Shown: positions 9,526-20,117, counted from the stretch's first letter. The stretch: 64,000 nt of DNA from Cohnella rhizosphaerae (GCF_029525575.1 NZ_JAPDIA010000003.1:2410214-2474213), one strand, 5' to 3'. Notes: generated from the letters alone by a model not told the origin. Translations and numbers: made by a program.

Positions 9526-10551
9526 ATGCCGAACAAAGCATCGGTCGCCTTGAGCGACCAGAGCCGCACAAGCGCATTAGCCGAAGCGCAATCGTCGCCG
9601 CCGGCCGGCACCGCCAACAAGCCGAAGCGCCAATCGTTTATGCGAAGAGAGCTCAAGCACTTCAAAAACAACCGGGAGCTGTTCCTGCTGTCGCTGCCCG
9701 GGCTTCTGTACAAATTGATCTTCGCGTACCTGCCGATGATCGGACTCATCATCGCCTTCAAAAATTATCGTTACGATCTCGGGATGTTCGGGAGCAAATG
9801 GGTCGGCCTGGACAACTTCCGATTCCTGTTCACGACGGACACCGCCTGGCGAATCACGCGCAACACCGTGCTGTACAACGCCGGCTACATGTTGATCACG
9901 ACGCTCGGCGCTTTGTTCCTGGCGGTGCTGATGAACGAGCTGAAGGCGAAGTATACGAAATTTTACCAGACGGCGCTGTTCCTGCCCCACTTCTTGTCCT
10001 GGGTGCTCGTGGGCTACATCGCCTACGCGTTCCTGAATCATTCGGACGGCTTCATCAACCGCTTGCTGATATCGCTGGGCATGGAGCCGGTCAGCTGGTA
10101 TCAGGATTCAGGCCCTTGGCCTGTCATCCTCATCGTCGTACATCTGTGGAAGGCGATCGGCTTCACGACGCTCATCTACTTCGCGGGCATCATGGGCATC
10201 AGCGGGGATTATTACGAGGCCGCCCGGATCGACGGCGCGACCAAGGCGCAGATGGCGCTGAAAATTACCGTACCGCTGCTGACGCCGCTCATCATCATCA
10301 TGCTCATTCTCTCGATCGGCGGCATGTTCCGCGGCGACTTCGGCCTTCACTACTTCATTCCGAACAACTCGGGTTTCCTGTTCTCCTCCACGGACGTCAT
10401 CGACACCTACGTATACCGGGCGCTTCGCGAGGTCGGGAACGTGAGCATGTCCGCCGCGGTAGGCTTCTATCAATCGGTCGTCGGCTTCATCCTGGTGCTC
10501 GTCGCGAACGGCATCGTACGCAAAATCAACCCGGATCACTCGATGTGGTAA
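9526..10551 (+). CDS. Carbohydrate ABC transporter permease (LplB/YtcP type)
   Basis: A 341-residue inner-membrane permease with six hydrophobic helices after a ~45-residue polar N-terminus. The binding-protein-dependent permease loop EAARIDGATKAQMALKITVP is at residues ~232-252. The sequence LPGLLYKLIFAYLPMIGLIIAFKNY is characteristic of the LplB subfamily, whose partners are an LplC permease and a large LplA/YtcQ lipoprotein, both encoded next. These importers usually take up oligosaccharides; no ATPase is present, so a shared MsmX-type ATPase is likely (family knowledge). A GGAAGGAG ribosome binding site precedes the ATG. Confidence 0.9.
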   Translation: MPNKASVALSDQSRTSALAEAQSSPPAGTANKPKRQSFMRRELKHFKNNRELFLLSLPGLLYKLIFAYLPMIGLIIAFKNYRYDLGMFGSKWVGLDNFRFLFTTDTAWRITRNTVLYNAGYMLITTLGALFLAVLMNELKAKYTKFYQTALFLPHFLSWVLVGYIAYAFLNHSDGFINRLLISLGMEPVSWYQDSGPWPVILIVVHLWKAIGFTTLIYFAGIMGISGDYYEAARIDGATKAQMALKITVPLLTPLIIIMLILSIGGMFRGDFGLHYFIPNNSGFLFSSTDVIDTYVYRALREVGNVSMSAAVGFYQSVVGFILVLVANGIVRKINPDHSMW

Positions 10552-10564
10552 GGAGGAATCGCAG

Positions 10565-11449
10565 ATGCAGCAAGCAAGACCGATCCCGCGCACGTTGATC
10601 CACCTGTTTTTCGTCGTCCTCTCCATCCTGATGATCCTGCCGTTCCTGCTCGTCGTCGCCGTTTCACTAACGGACGAACAGGCGCTGACGCAGCACGGCT
10701 ACCAATTTTGGCCGAGCGACTTCAGCTTGAACGCCTACCGCTACATGCTAGACTCCCCGGTCATTCTGTTCCGGGCTTACGAGGTGACGCTGATCGTGAC
10801 GGTCGTCGGCACCATCGTCAGCCTGCTCATTACCGCGATGACCGCCTACGTCGTCTCCCGTCCGGACTACAGGTACAACCGAATGACCACGTTCTACGTT
10901 TTTTTCACGATGCTGTTCAGCGGAGGACTCGTTCCTTCTTACATTTTGGTTACGCAGTATTTGCACCTGAAGGACAGTCTGCTGGCGCTCATCCTGCCCG
11001 TTCTGCTGTCGCCGTTCAACATCATGGTGATGAAAGGATTCCTGTCGAAGCTGCCGTTCGAGGTGATCGAGTCGGCCAAGATCGACGGGGCGCGGGAGTT
11101 CAAGATTTTCTTCCGCATCATCCTGCCGCTGTCGACGCCGGCCCTGGCGACGATGGGCCTCTTGATCGCATTCGCCTACTGGAACGAATGGTTCAACGCC
11201 ATGCTGTACATCGACGATCCGAACAAGGTGCCGCTGCAGCTCTTGCTGGTGCGGACGCTGAACAGCATCGAATTCATTACGGCCAACTCGGACTTCGCCC
11301 AGCAGCTGGGCATCGATCTGTCGCACTTCCCGAACAATTCCGCGCGGATGGCGATCGCCGTTCTGGCGGGCGGGCCGATGCTCATCGTGTTCCCGTTTTT
11401 CCAGCGTTTTTTCGTCAAAGGACTTACGGTTGGCTCCCTCAAGGGTTAA
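10565..11449 (+). CDS. Carbohydrate ABC transporter permease (LplC type)
   Basis: A 294-residue permease with six membrane helices. It begins right after LplB (13-nt gap, AAGGAGG before the ATG). The conserved cytoplasmic loop ESAKIDGAREFKIFFRIILP lies near residues 180-200, and the C-terminal PFFQRFFVKGLTVGSLKG is the standard ending of this family. It forms the translocation pore with the preceding permease. Confidence 0.92.
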   Translation: MQQARPIPRTLIHLFFVVLSILMILPFLLVVAVSLTDEQALTQHGYQFWPSDFSLNAYRYMLDSPVILFRAYEVTLIVTVVGTIVSLLITAMTAYVVSRPDYRYNRMTTFYVFFTMLFSGGLVPSYILVTQYLHLKDSLLALILPVLLSPFNIMVMKGFLSKLPFEVIESAKIDGAREFKIFFRIILPLSTPALATMGLLIAFAYWNEWFNAMLYIDDPNKVPLQLLLVRTLNSIEFITANSDFAQQLGIDLSHFPNNSARMAIAVLAGGPMLIVFPFFQRFFVKGLTVGSLKG

Positions 11450-11488
11450 CATATTCGAATCAGAGCAAAACACTAGGAGGTCACAGGA

Positions 11489-13036
11489 ATGCTGAAAAGA
11501 AAAATCGGCTCCACGGCGGCGATCGCGCTGCTGACCGCAACCGCGCTGGCGGCTTGCGGCAACAACAATAACGGGGGCAATAACGCCGCTTCGCCTAGCG
11601 CGAGCGGTTCGTCCCCGGCGGCGTCCAGCGCGTCGGCGACGGCATCGAGCGGTTCCGAGCTCAAGCCGGTCGAGTTGACGTGGTACTATCCGCTGAACCA
11701 GATGCAGCCGGACCAGCAGAAGGTCGAAGACGCGGTCAACAAGATCGTCAAAGAGAAGATTAACGCGACCGTCAAACTGAAACCGGTTGCATTGGGCGAC
11801 TACGTGCAAAAGATGAACACCGTGCTGGCCGCCAGCGAGACGTTCGACATCATGTGGACCGGCTACCTGATCAAGCCGGAGGAGCTCGTTCGCAAGGGCG
11901 CGCTGCAGCCGCTCGACGATCTCATCGAGCAATACGCGCCTGCGCTGAAGGCCGACATGCCGCAGTACATGTGGGACGGCCTCACGGTCGACGGCAAGAT
12001 CTACGGCGTCGCCAACCAGCAAATCAACGGCTCGCGATACGGTTTCATCATTCAAAAGCGCTTCGCGGACAAATACCAGCTCGACACCGCCTCCATCAAG
12101 AAAATGGAAGACATCGAGCCGTTCCTCGAGAAAATCAAGCAAGGCGAGCCGGACATCATTCCGTTTAACGGCTACTACAACACCGTGCTGCACGACGCGA
12201 CGTACTGGGGCGTGCCGGGGCTCGACGATCACTTCTTCATCAAGTCGGGCGACCCGACCTACAAGCTGTACCGCTATCCGGAGGAAGAGCTGAATACGTT
12301 CAGGCTGGCGAGCAAGTGGTACAAAGCCGGCTACATTTACAAAGACGCGGCGACCGCCAAGATGACCGACTACGGGGCGAAAGGCCAGATCGCGGTCGAC
12401 TTCCAGAACGTTCTGAAGCCGGGCGTCGAAGCCGAAGTCAAAGGACGCAACGGCGGCAACGACGTCGTCATCGTGCCGATCAGCGACTGGTTCACGAACG
12501 GCTACTCCGCGACGACGAACCTGTCGATCAGCCGCACGTCCAAAAATCCGGAGCGCGCGATGATGCTCATCAACCTGATGAACAGCGACGCCGAGCTCTA
12601 CAACCTGATCAGCAACGGCATCGAGGGCGAGCACTATACGAAGAGCGCCGAGGGCTTCATCACGCCGACGGCGGATTCCAAGTACCGTCCGAACATGGAC
12701 TTCATTTTCGGCAACGTGTTCAACAGCTACCTGAAGGAAGGCCAGCCGAAGGACGTATGGGAGCAAACGAAGAAGATCAACGAAACGGCCGAGCTGAACC
12801 CCGTCGGCGGCTTCAAGTTCAACTCCGAGCCCGTCGTCACCGAGATCGCCAACCTGAACGCGGTATGGGGCGAGTACAAGAAAGGCATCCAGACCGGCAC
12901 GCTCGACTTCGACAAGACGTGGCCGGGCCTGTACGAGAAGCTGAAGGAAGCCGGCGAGGAAAAGTACGTCGCAGAGGTAACCAAGCAATTCGAGGAATAC
13001 CTGAAGACATCGGGTCTCAAAAAAATAATCGCTTAA
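11489..13036 (+). CDS. Extracellular solute-binding lipoprotein (LplA/YtcQ type)
   Basis: A 515-residue substrate-binding lipoprotein. The signal peptide MLKRKIGSTAAIALLTATAL ends in the lipobox LAAC, with the lipidated Cys at about residue 22. A Ser/Ala/Asn-rich tether to about residue 55 precedes the binding fold. WDGLTVDGKIYGVANQQING and SATTNLSISRTSKNPERAMM match the large binding proteins that work with LplB/LplC permeases. It is the third gene of the operon, 39 nt after the permease, with AGGAGG. It probably delivers oligosaccharides released by the secreted enzymes at 5.2 and 13.1 kb (inference). Confidence 0.9.
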   Translation: MLKRKIGSTAAIALLTATALAACGNNNNGGNNAASPSASGSSPAASSASATASSGSELKPVELTWYYPLNQMQPDQQKVEDAVNKIVKEKINATVKLKPVALGDYVQKMNTVLAASETFDIMWTGYLIKPEELVRKGALQPLDDLIEQYAPALKADMPQYMWDGLTVDGKIYGVANQQINGSRYGFIIQKRFADKYQLDTASIKKMEDIEPFLEKIKQGEPDIIPFNGYYNTVLHDATYWGVPGLDDHFFIKSGDPTYKLYRYPEEELNTFRLASKWYKAGYIYKDAATAKMTDYGAKGQIAVDFQNVLKPGVEAEVKGRNGGNDVVIVPISDWFTNGYSATTNLSISRTSKNPERAMMLINLMNSDAELYNLISNGIEGEHYTKSAEGFITPTADSKYRPNMDFIFGNVFNSYLKEGQPKDVWEQTKKINETAELNPVGGFKFNSEPVVTEIANLNAVWGEYKKGIQTGTLDFDKTWPGLYEKLKEAGEEKYVAEVTKQFEEYLKTSGLKKIIA

Positions 13037-13114
13037 GCGGTCCGCGGCAACCAGAAAGGCGCCGAAGTCGGGCGCGGTGTTCCAGACTCATACGCTGAGG
13101 AGAGATGGAAACGC

Positions 13115-16100
13115 ATGCACATGAAAAGACGGATGACGGCTTGGCTCGCAGGCTTGATGGTATTGTTCTGCGCTTTTCCGATGATGCAAGTATCCGCTGC
13201 GACCGACGAGGCGCCCGAAGCCGGTGCCGTTCTGTACGTCGCGACGAACGGCAGCGACGCCAACGCCGGCACGATCGCCGCGCCCTTCAAGACGCTGGAG
13301 AAGGCGCGCGACGCCATCCGCGGCATGAAGGAGAATGGCGGCCTGCCGGACGGCGGCGTCACCGTTTATTTGAGAGAAGGGCTGTACGAGCGGACGTCGA
13401 GCTTCGAGCTCGGCGCGGACGACTCGGGCGAAGCCGGCAAGACGATCACGTACATGGCGTATCCCGGAGAGACGGTCCGTCTCTCCGGCGGCCGAGATAT
13501 CCCGAAGAGCGGATTCGCGCCGGTGACCGACAACGCCGTGCTGAGCCGGATCATCAGCCAGGATGCGAGATCGAAGGTGCTGCAGATCGATCTCGCCGCG
13601 CTCGGCATCACCGACTACGGCGCGATGAGCCGTCACGGCTACTATCTGGCCAACGACCTGAGCCAGGTGCCGCCGATGGAGCTGTACGTGAACGGCCAGG
13701 GCATGACGCTCGCCCGCTGGCCGAACGAGGGCACGGTCCAGATGGGCGACATCCTCGACCCGGGCCCGACGCGCAAGGACGCGGATCTGCAGACGCGCGG
13801 CGGCACGTTCACGTATACGTACGACCGGCCGCAATATTGGACGCAGGCCGACGATATTTGGCTGGACGGCATTTTCGGCTATAGCTGGGAATGGTCGTAC
13901 AACAAGATCGCCGCGATCGACACCGCGAACAAGACGATCACCCTGCGCTACGGCGAGATGAGCGGCCTGTTCAAGAACTGGTACCCGGACTTCCACTTCG
14001 CGCAAAACCTGCTCGAGGAGATCGATATGCCGGGCGAGTACTACATCGACAGGGGCGCCGGCAAGCTTTACTATTTGCCGAACGCCGAGTTCAAGACCGC
14101 GAATCCCGAGATCACGGTGACGATGCTGAAGACGCCGATGATCAATTCGATCGACGCCTCGTACATCGATTTCAAGGAGCTCATCCTCGAAAACGGGCGC
14201 GATTCGGCGGCCGTCATCGTCGGCGGCAGCCACGTGCGCATCGTGAACAGCGAGATCCGCAACTTCACGAACAGCGGCGTGCTGATCAATACGCAGAGCC
14301 GGTTTTTCTACAATATCTTCGACGGCGCGCCGGGCACCGACCTCGGCGTGGTAGGCTCGCATATCCACCATATCGGCGGCACCGCGGTCACGCTCAGCGG
14401 CGGCAACAAGACGACGCTCGCGCCGGGCAACAATTACGTCGAGAACTCGCATATCCACGACTTCGCCTACTATCACAAGGCGTACAATCCCGGGGTGATC
14501 CTGTCGGGCGTCGGCAACCGGATGTCGCACAACGAGCTGCACGACGCGCCCCATCCGGGCGTGCTCGTCTTCGGCAACGACCATCTGATCGAGTACAACG
14601 ACATCTACGACGTTTGCAAAAGCTTCTCGGATCTCGGCGCGATCTACATGAACGCGGGCGAGACGCCGCAGCAGCGGGGCACCGTCATCCGGCGCAACTA
14701 CTTCCACGACATCGGGATGAGCAAGGCCGGCGTGGAGGGCATCTACCCCGACAACTTCACGATGGGGCTCAAGATCGAGGAGAATATCTTCTATAAAATG
14801 GGCAACTCCGCCATCAAGAACAACGGAGGTTCGTACATTTTATCGCGCAACAACATCTTCGTCGACGCGAAGGTGCCGTACGACTACGCGGACCTGTTCC
14901 TCGGCGACGAGCCGGACGACCAGATCCCGAAGAACTACATGCCGAAGTGGCAGGCGCTGTTCGAAGCGAACAACGACTTCGTCGGCACGCCGTACCTGAC
15001 CAAGTATCCGGAGCTCGCGACCTTCTTCGACGAGAACCGCTACTACCCGGATTCCAATACGTTCCAGGGCAATATCGTCTACAATCCGACGGTAACCCGG
15101 AGCGTGACGACCAACGTGTACGGGGCTTACGACAAGTTCAACCTGGTCCAGTACGCGAACAACTGGGTGACGACGACCGATCCCGGCTTCGTCAACCTGG
15201 CGGGCGGGGACCTGACGCTTGCGGCCAACGCCCCGGCCTACACGCAGATTCCGGGCTTCCCGCAGATTCCGTTCGGCGACATCGGCACGTCAGGAACGCC
15301 AGGAACGACCGCGGGACCGCACGCGTTCCCGGTGACCGGCGTCGCGGTGTACAACGACGACGTCATGGTCGACCGCTTTAAATCGGTGAAGCTGCAGACA
15401 GCGGTCCTGCCATGGAATGCCAGCAATCCGGCGCTTACGTTCGCGTCCGCCGATCCGTCGATCGCCACGGTTGACGCGGCGGGCAGCGTCACCGGGCAGT
15501 CGGTCGGCGATACGACGATTACGATCGCTTCGGCCGCTAATCCGTCGCTCACGACCGTCGCAGCGGTGCACGTCGAGGCCGGCGACGGCGTCATGGACCG
15601 AACGGACTTCGAGAACGGCTCGGGCCTGTGGCCGCAGGACGCGAACCGTTCGATCGTGAAGGTCGACGACAACCGGTGGTATAAGCTGCTGAACAACGCG
15701 TCGACGCTCATCAACAAGGATTTTACCGACTACGAGTTGACCTTTAAGCTCAAGACGCCCGAGGTCATGCCGGCCTACGCGACGCTGTACATCTTCGACA
15801 AGCAGGCGGGCAGCGGCTCGACGCGGATCGGCTACAAGGTGCGGGATGACGGGACGTCGTCCTGGCTCCTGTACAACTCGGCCTGGGCGGTGCTGAAGGA
15901 AGTGAAAATGCCCGGCCAGGATCTGCTGCCGAATACGACGTACGACATCAAGGCGCTCGTCAAGGGTTCGGACTACAGCGTCTACGTGAACGGCGCTTTC
16001 CGGATGAAGGGCTCGGATCCGGGGCACAACGCGACCGGCAAGGTCGGCTTCTACGTCAACAACGTGACGAACATGATGTTCGACGACATCCAGTTCAAGG

Positions 16101-18104
16101 CGTCGACGACCGACGTGTCCGGCGTGATCCCGACGGAAAATCCGGTGCGCATCACCGCCGGAGAGACGAAGCAGCTCGCCGTATCCTTCGATCCGGTCGA
16201 TGCGGCGAATAAGGGCTTGACCTGGACGTCGGGCGATCCGTCGGTCGCGGCCGTAGACGCCAGCGGCGTCGTTACCGCCGTGAGCGAGGGCGAAGCGACG
16301 ATCACGGCCACCTCGGTCGAAAACGCGAATGCGAAGGCGGCCGTTCAGGTCATCGTCTCGAACGTCATGCACTTCACGAACTTCGAGTCGGGCGGCAACG
16401 GCTGGCCCGTCGACCCGAACCGCAGCATCTATCTGGACGCGAGCGGGAACCGCTGGTATAAGATTTTAAACGGCGCGACAGGGATATTGGATAAGACGTT
16501 CTTGGATTACATGCTCGAGTTCAAGCTCCGGACGCCGCCGACGCTGCCGACAGGCGGAGGCACCCTGTACATTTTCGACCGACAGGACGCGACCGCATCG
16601 ACCCGCATCGGCTACAAGATGAAGACGGACGGCACGTCGGATTGGGTGCTGTACAACGGCAGCTGGGCCGTGTTGAAAACGGCGCCTCAAACCGGCTGGG
16701 ATCTCGCGGCCGATACGACGTACGACGTAAAAGTCATTGCCGAGGGCGGACATCTCAAGGTGTACGTAAACGGGGCGCTGCGTCTGGACGCCACCGACCC
16801 GGGCTATCGTCCGTCGGGCAAGGTCGGATTCTACGCCAGCGGGTTCGGCTACCTGCTGTTCGACGACGTCCGCTTCTCGGTCGTGCCGCAGGAGCCGGCG
16901 CCGGCATTGTCGACGCCGCTCGCGGTCGCGCCCGGCAGCGCGCCGGGCTCGACCAAGGTGACCGCCGTAGCTTCGGATGCGGCGAACAGCCTGCACTTGG
17001 TCGTCTCGGCGGCGCCGCTCGCGACGCCGAAGCTGGGCAGCGCGACGCTGCCGGGCGGGGCGGTTCCGCTTGCGAGCGGGACCGCGCTGGAGCTGCCCGC
17101 GGCAGCGGCGGGCGCTTACGTCGGCGTCTACGAGACGGCGACGGCGACGGGCAAGATCGCGCGATTCGGCGCGCGGCAGCTCGCCGCCGCCGACATCGCG
17201 CCGTATCCGGCGGCCGCGCTCAGCGTGACGGCGGCGCCGGGAACGGCCGCGGGCACGACGCGGCTGGCCGTGGGCGATGTGCCGGCGGGCCATGCGCTGA
17301 AGGCGGCCGTGTATCAGGCGGCAGCCGAGCTGCCGGCGGCGCCGGATCTGGGCGGCACGGCTCCGGCCGGCGCGGCCGACTACACGGGGGGGCAGCGATC
17401 TCGCCGCCGCCGAGGGCAACGCGGTCGCGGTGTACGAGCTGGACGCCGCAGGCAAGATCGCGGCGTACGGCACGGTGACGCTGACCGCGGAGCAGATCAA
17501 GGGCGAAGAGGCGACCGAGGGGCCTGGGCTGCCCGGCAAACCGGTGCTTTCGAGCGACAACGGGTACGACACGGGCTTGCTCGACGGCGACTACAAGATC
17601 GCGATGAACCTCTGGTACGGAGAGAACGGCACCGTCTACAAGCTGTACGAGAACGACGTGCTCATCGATACGCAGTCGCTCGCCAGCGCATCGCCGGCCG
17701 CGCAATCGGCGGTCACGGCGATCTCGGGACGAACCGACGGCACTTACCGCTATCGGGCCGAACTCATCAATGCGAATGGCAAGACAACCAGCGATACGCT
17801 GACCGTCACCGTCAAGGACGCGAAGCCGGGCAAGCCGGTGCTGTCCGCGAACAACTGGGACGGCGACGGCAGCTACGACGTGTCGATGAACATGTGGTGG
17901 GGCACGAACGGCGGGACGTACCGGCTGTACGAGAACGGCGAGCTGATCGATACGCAGCAGCTCGCCGCCGGCACGCCGGCCGCGCAATCCGCGAAGACTG
18001 CGGTCTCCGGCCGGGCGCCGGGCAGCTACGAATACCGCGCGGAGCTCGCCAATGCGGCCGGAGCGACGTCGAGCGAGACGCTGGTCGTGCAGGTGACGAA
18101 GTAA
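13115..18104 (+). CDS. Secreted right-handed beta-helix protein with Big2 and lectin-like modules (GH141-like, frameshifted)
   Basis: Repaired length 1662 residues. Signal peptide 1-30 ending QVSA; right-handed parallel beta-helix ~35-725 starting [20 protein letters not shown], an opening shared with GH141-type enzymes; Big2 Ig-like domain ~735-825; concanavalin-like domain ~826-998; second Big2 ~999-1083; second concanavalin-like domain ~1085-1258; Ala-rich region ~1262-1458; two tandem ~90-residue C-terminal modules ([10 protein letters not shown]..., [10 protein letters not shown]...) typical of carbohydrate-binding ends. Seven G at 17386-17392 break the frame; six restore [20 protein letters not shown] and the stop at 18102-18104. 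It closes the LplABC operon, so it likely cleaves the imported glycan's polymer; the bond specificity is unknown. Confidence 0.8.
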
Positions 18105-18118
18105 TGATTTAAAAAGAA

Positions 18119-18180
18119 ACCGCTCCTCTGCGACGCGGCTGCGACAAGCGGCCGTTGACTGAGGGGGGCGGTTTTCTTTT
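18119..18180 (+). terminator. Rho-independent terminator after the beta-helix gene
   Basis: ACCGCTCCTC (18119-18128) pairs with GAGGGGGGCGGT (18161-18172), then TTTTCTTTT. Confidence 0.8.
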
Positions 18181-18195
18181 GTATGTTTCTGCACG

Positions 18196-18400
18196 ATTCA
18201 AGCGGCACTTCCACACCTCTCCAGCCAATCAACAATGTGCCGCATCCTTAGTGGCGCTCGATCTCGCACGCCTCGCCGAATAACAATGCGCCACATCGCT
18301 ATTGTCTCAAGATCACACCTCTCCAGCCAATTAAGAATGTGCCGCATCCCTATTTCGCTCAACCTCGCACGTCCCGGGCTACTTTTAACGAAAATAGCGT
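18196..18400. repeat. Degenerate array, period 49-53 bp, about 3.5 copies (array C)
   Basis: CACACCTCTCC / CGCACGCCTCGCC / CACACCTCTCC / CGCACGTCCC start at 18212, 18265, 18314 and 18366 (spacings 53, 49, 52). Long-loop inverted arms flank units: GCGGCAC 18202-18208 with GTGCCGC 18237-18243, and GTGGCGC 18251-18257 with GCGCCAC 18288-18294, where both arms changed together. The right end (AAAATAGCGTCC at 18391) resembles a motif found again near 56.8 kb. The array fills the gap between two convergent genes. Confidence 0.8.
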
Positions 18401-18439
18401 CCCCTCGGTCCACGAACAAAGCGGGGCGAAGGAGGCAGG

Positions 18440-19075
18440 CTATTCGCGCATCCTGCGGCGGGCGATGTCCTGCGCTTCCCCCGCCATATCCGCGATACGG
18501 CGCATCTCTTCGTTCGCCTGCCCGGCATAGGCCTCGGCAAGCTGCGGATCCCCGAGGGCGGCGAAGTTAATCTCCGCGGTCAGGAGCGCGGACCGTGCCG
18601 CGGCTTCCAGCAATATGGCGGCGATTGCCAGGTCGGACAGTACGTTTTTGTTGGCGCCCTCGGCAATACGCAGCGTATGGGTCAAGCCCTCCCGGCATTG
18701 CGCCATGAGCCGGAGCGGCACCGCGGTCGCCTGCGCGGCGGCTTCGCGCAGCGCATCCCGGCGCCGCGTTTTTTCCTCGTCCGTCGCCTTCGGCAGACGC
18801 AGCGCGTCCATATAGCGGCCGAACGACGCGATGTCCGCATGCATGAGCGTCTCGCACTCGGCGCTCAGACGGTTCATCTCCGCAAGCGTCTCCTCGACCT
18901 GCGGCCGGATCAAGGCGAATTTGTCGCCCTGCGACAGCCGGCCGACCATCGAAGTCATCGCGGCCCCGAGCGCGGCGACGACCGCGGCGACGCTGCCGCC
19001 GCCGGGCGTCGGGTCTGCGCTGCCCGCTTGGCCGATGAAGCTCCGAATCGATTGCTCCCACGAGATGTCGTTCAT
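18440..19075 (-). CDS. Cyclodeaminase/cyclohydrolase family protein (FchA-like)
   Basis: A 211-residue helical protein of the formiminotransferase-cyclodeaminase C-terminal family (FTCD_C). The signature PTPGGGSVAAVVAALGAAMTS is at residues ~22-43. In Firmicutes these stand-alone proteins act as methenyltetrahydrofolate cyclohydrolases or formimidoyl-THF cyclodeaminases. Its start ATG overlaps the folD stop by 4 nt (ATGA), so the two are translationally coupled and probably cooperate in one-carbon interconversion of folates. Both are under the ZTP riboswitch at 19962-20105. Confidence 0.85.
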   Translation of the reverse strand: MNDISWEQSIRSFIGQAGSADPTPGGGSVAAVVAALGAAMTSMVGRLSQGDKFALIRPQVEETLAEMNRLSAECETLMHADIASFGRYMDALRLPKATDEEKTRRRDALREAAAQATAVPLRLMAQCREGLTHTLRIAEGANKNVLSDLAIAAILLEAAARSALLTAEINFAALGDPQLAEAYAGQANEEMRRIADMAGEAQDIARRRMRE

Positions 19076-19932
19076 TCGACCGTCGCCTCCTTTTGCTGCC
19101 AATCGATCGCCTCCATCAAATTTCTGAATACGATCGCGGTCGTCAGCGTACCGACGCCGCCCGGCACCGGCGAATAGGCGGCAGCGAGCTCGCCCGCGCC
19201 TGCGGCGACATCGCCGGCGATGCTGCCGTCGGCAAGCTCGTTGATGCCGGCGTCTGCGAGCACGAGGCCGGGATGGATCATGCTTGGCGTCACCGTATCC
19301 GGGCGGCCGACGGCGACGAAGGCGAACGCCGCGCGCGCAAGGTGCTTCGCGATATCCGGCGTGCGGGAGTGGCAGACGGTGACGGTCGCCTGCTCCCGCT
19401 GCAGCAGATGGAAGAGCGGCAGCCCGACGGTCTGGCCGCGTCCGATGAGCGTAACGTCGGCACCCTCGAGCGCATAGCCGTAATGCTTGACGAGCGCGAT
19501 GCAAGCTTGGGGCGTAGCCGGGTAGAGGCCGGGTTCGCCCGTGACGACGGCGAGCTTGTTGGCGGGCGATACGCCGTCGACGTCCTTGGCCGGCGCGATC
19601 GCCCGCTCGATGCGTCGCGCGGACAAATGGGCGGGAAGCGGCAGCTCCAGCAAAATGCCGTGGACGGCTGGAACCGCGTTGCATTCTGCGATCAACTGCA
19701 ATAATGAAGCTTCGGTCGCGTCGGCCGGCAGCTCGTGAAGGCGATAGGCGATGCCGAGCCGGTCCGCGATTTTTCGTTTGGCCTGCGCGTAATACGCGGA
19801 AGCGGGGTCCCCCTCGACTAAAATAACGTCCAGCTGCGGCTGTATGCCGGTCGCCTTGAGCGCCTGCGCGCGCGAGCGGACGTCGTCGTAGATGCGCTCC
19901 GCGGCTTCCTTGGCTTTCAGAATCGTCGCCAT
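19072..19932 (-). CDS. folD: Bifunctional methylene-THF dehydrogenase/methenyl-THF cyclohydrolase FolD
   Basis: A 286-residue cytoplasmic folate enzyme. Conserved parts: the active-site region ASAYYAQAKRKIADRLGI with the catalytic Lys of the Y-x-x-x-K motif near residue 52, GILLELPLPAHL, KDVDGVSPANK, the NADP-binding IGRGQTVGLPL (usually GRSxxVGxP; here Thr replaces the usual hydrophobic residue), and the C-terminal PVPGGVGTLTTAI. The start MATILKAKEAA at 19932 has AGGAGG in front; the open frame continues upstream only because it runs through the riboswitch. It is coupled to the FchA-like gene, which may supply or duplicate cyclohydrolase activity. Confidence 0.9.
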   Translation of the reverse strand: MATILKAKEAAERIYDDVRSRAQALKATGIQPQLDVILVEGDPASAYYAQAKRKIADRLGIAYRLHELPADATEASLLQLIAECNAVPAVHGILLELPLPAHLSARRIERAIAPAKDVDGVSPANKLAVVTGEPGLYPATPQACIALVKHYGYALEGADVTLIGRGQTVGLPLFHLLQREQATVTVCHSRTPDIAKHLARAAFAFVAVGRPDTVTPSMIHPGLVLADAGINELADGSIAGDVAAGAGELAAAYSPVPGGVGTLTTAIVFRNLMEAIDWQQKEATVE

Positions 19933-19961
19933 GCCTCGTTCCTCCTTGAATTGGGAATCTG

Positions 19962-20105
19962 AAATGTAAAACGAAAAGGACCCGCGGCAGGCTCGTACTC
20001 GCATACGAGTCCTGCGCGCGGATCCTTTTCTCCCAGGCGAACGGAAGGGTCCCGCCGCATGCTCCCTCGTGGTCGATTCCACTGATCTCGCCAGTCGCAT
20101 GCGGT
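19962..20105 (-). ncRNA. ZTP (pfl) riboswitch with terminator, upstream of folD
   Basis: On the minus strand the leader shows the pfl pattern: a GCATGCG/CGCATGC pairing flanking ACTGGCG (20089-20095), an internal GTGG/CCAC stem and GGGAG; then, after a spacer, the conserved second part TCGCCTGGGA (cccagg at 20032-20037). An expression-platform terminator follows: AAAAGGATCC...GGTCCTTTTC with a T-rich tail at 19962-19977. The family senses ZMP/ZTP, signals of 10-formyl-THF shortage, and commonly controls folD. Binding of the ligand would prevent termination. Confidence 0.88.
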
Positions 20106-20117
20106 TTATTGCTTACT

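Noticed and set aside
10748..12988. Long minus-strand open frame (746 codons) opposite the transporter genes
   Set aside because: It is antisense to three well-recognised genes and reflects GC-rich third positions; its product has a shadow-like composition rich in Arg, Asp, His and Val and no family.
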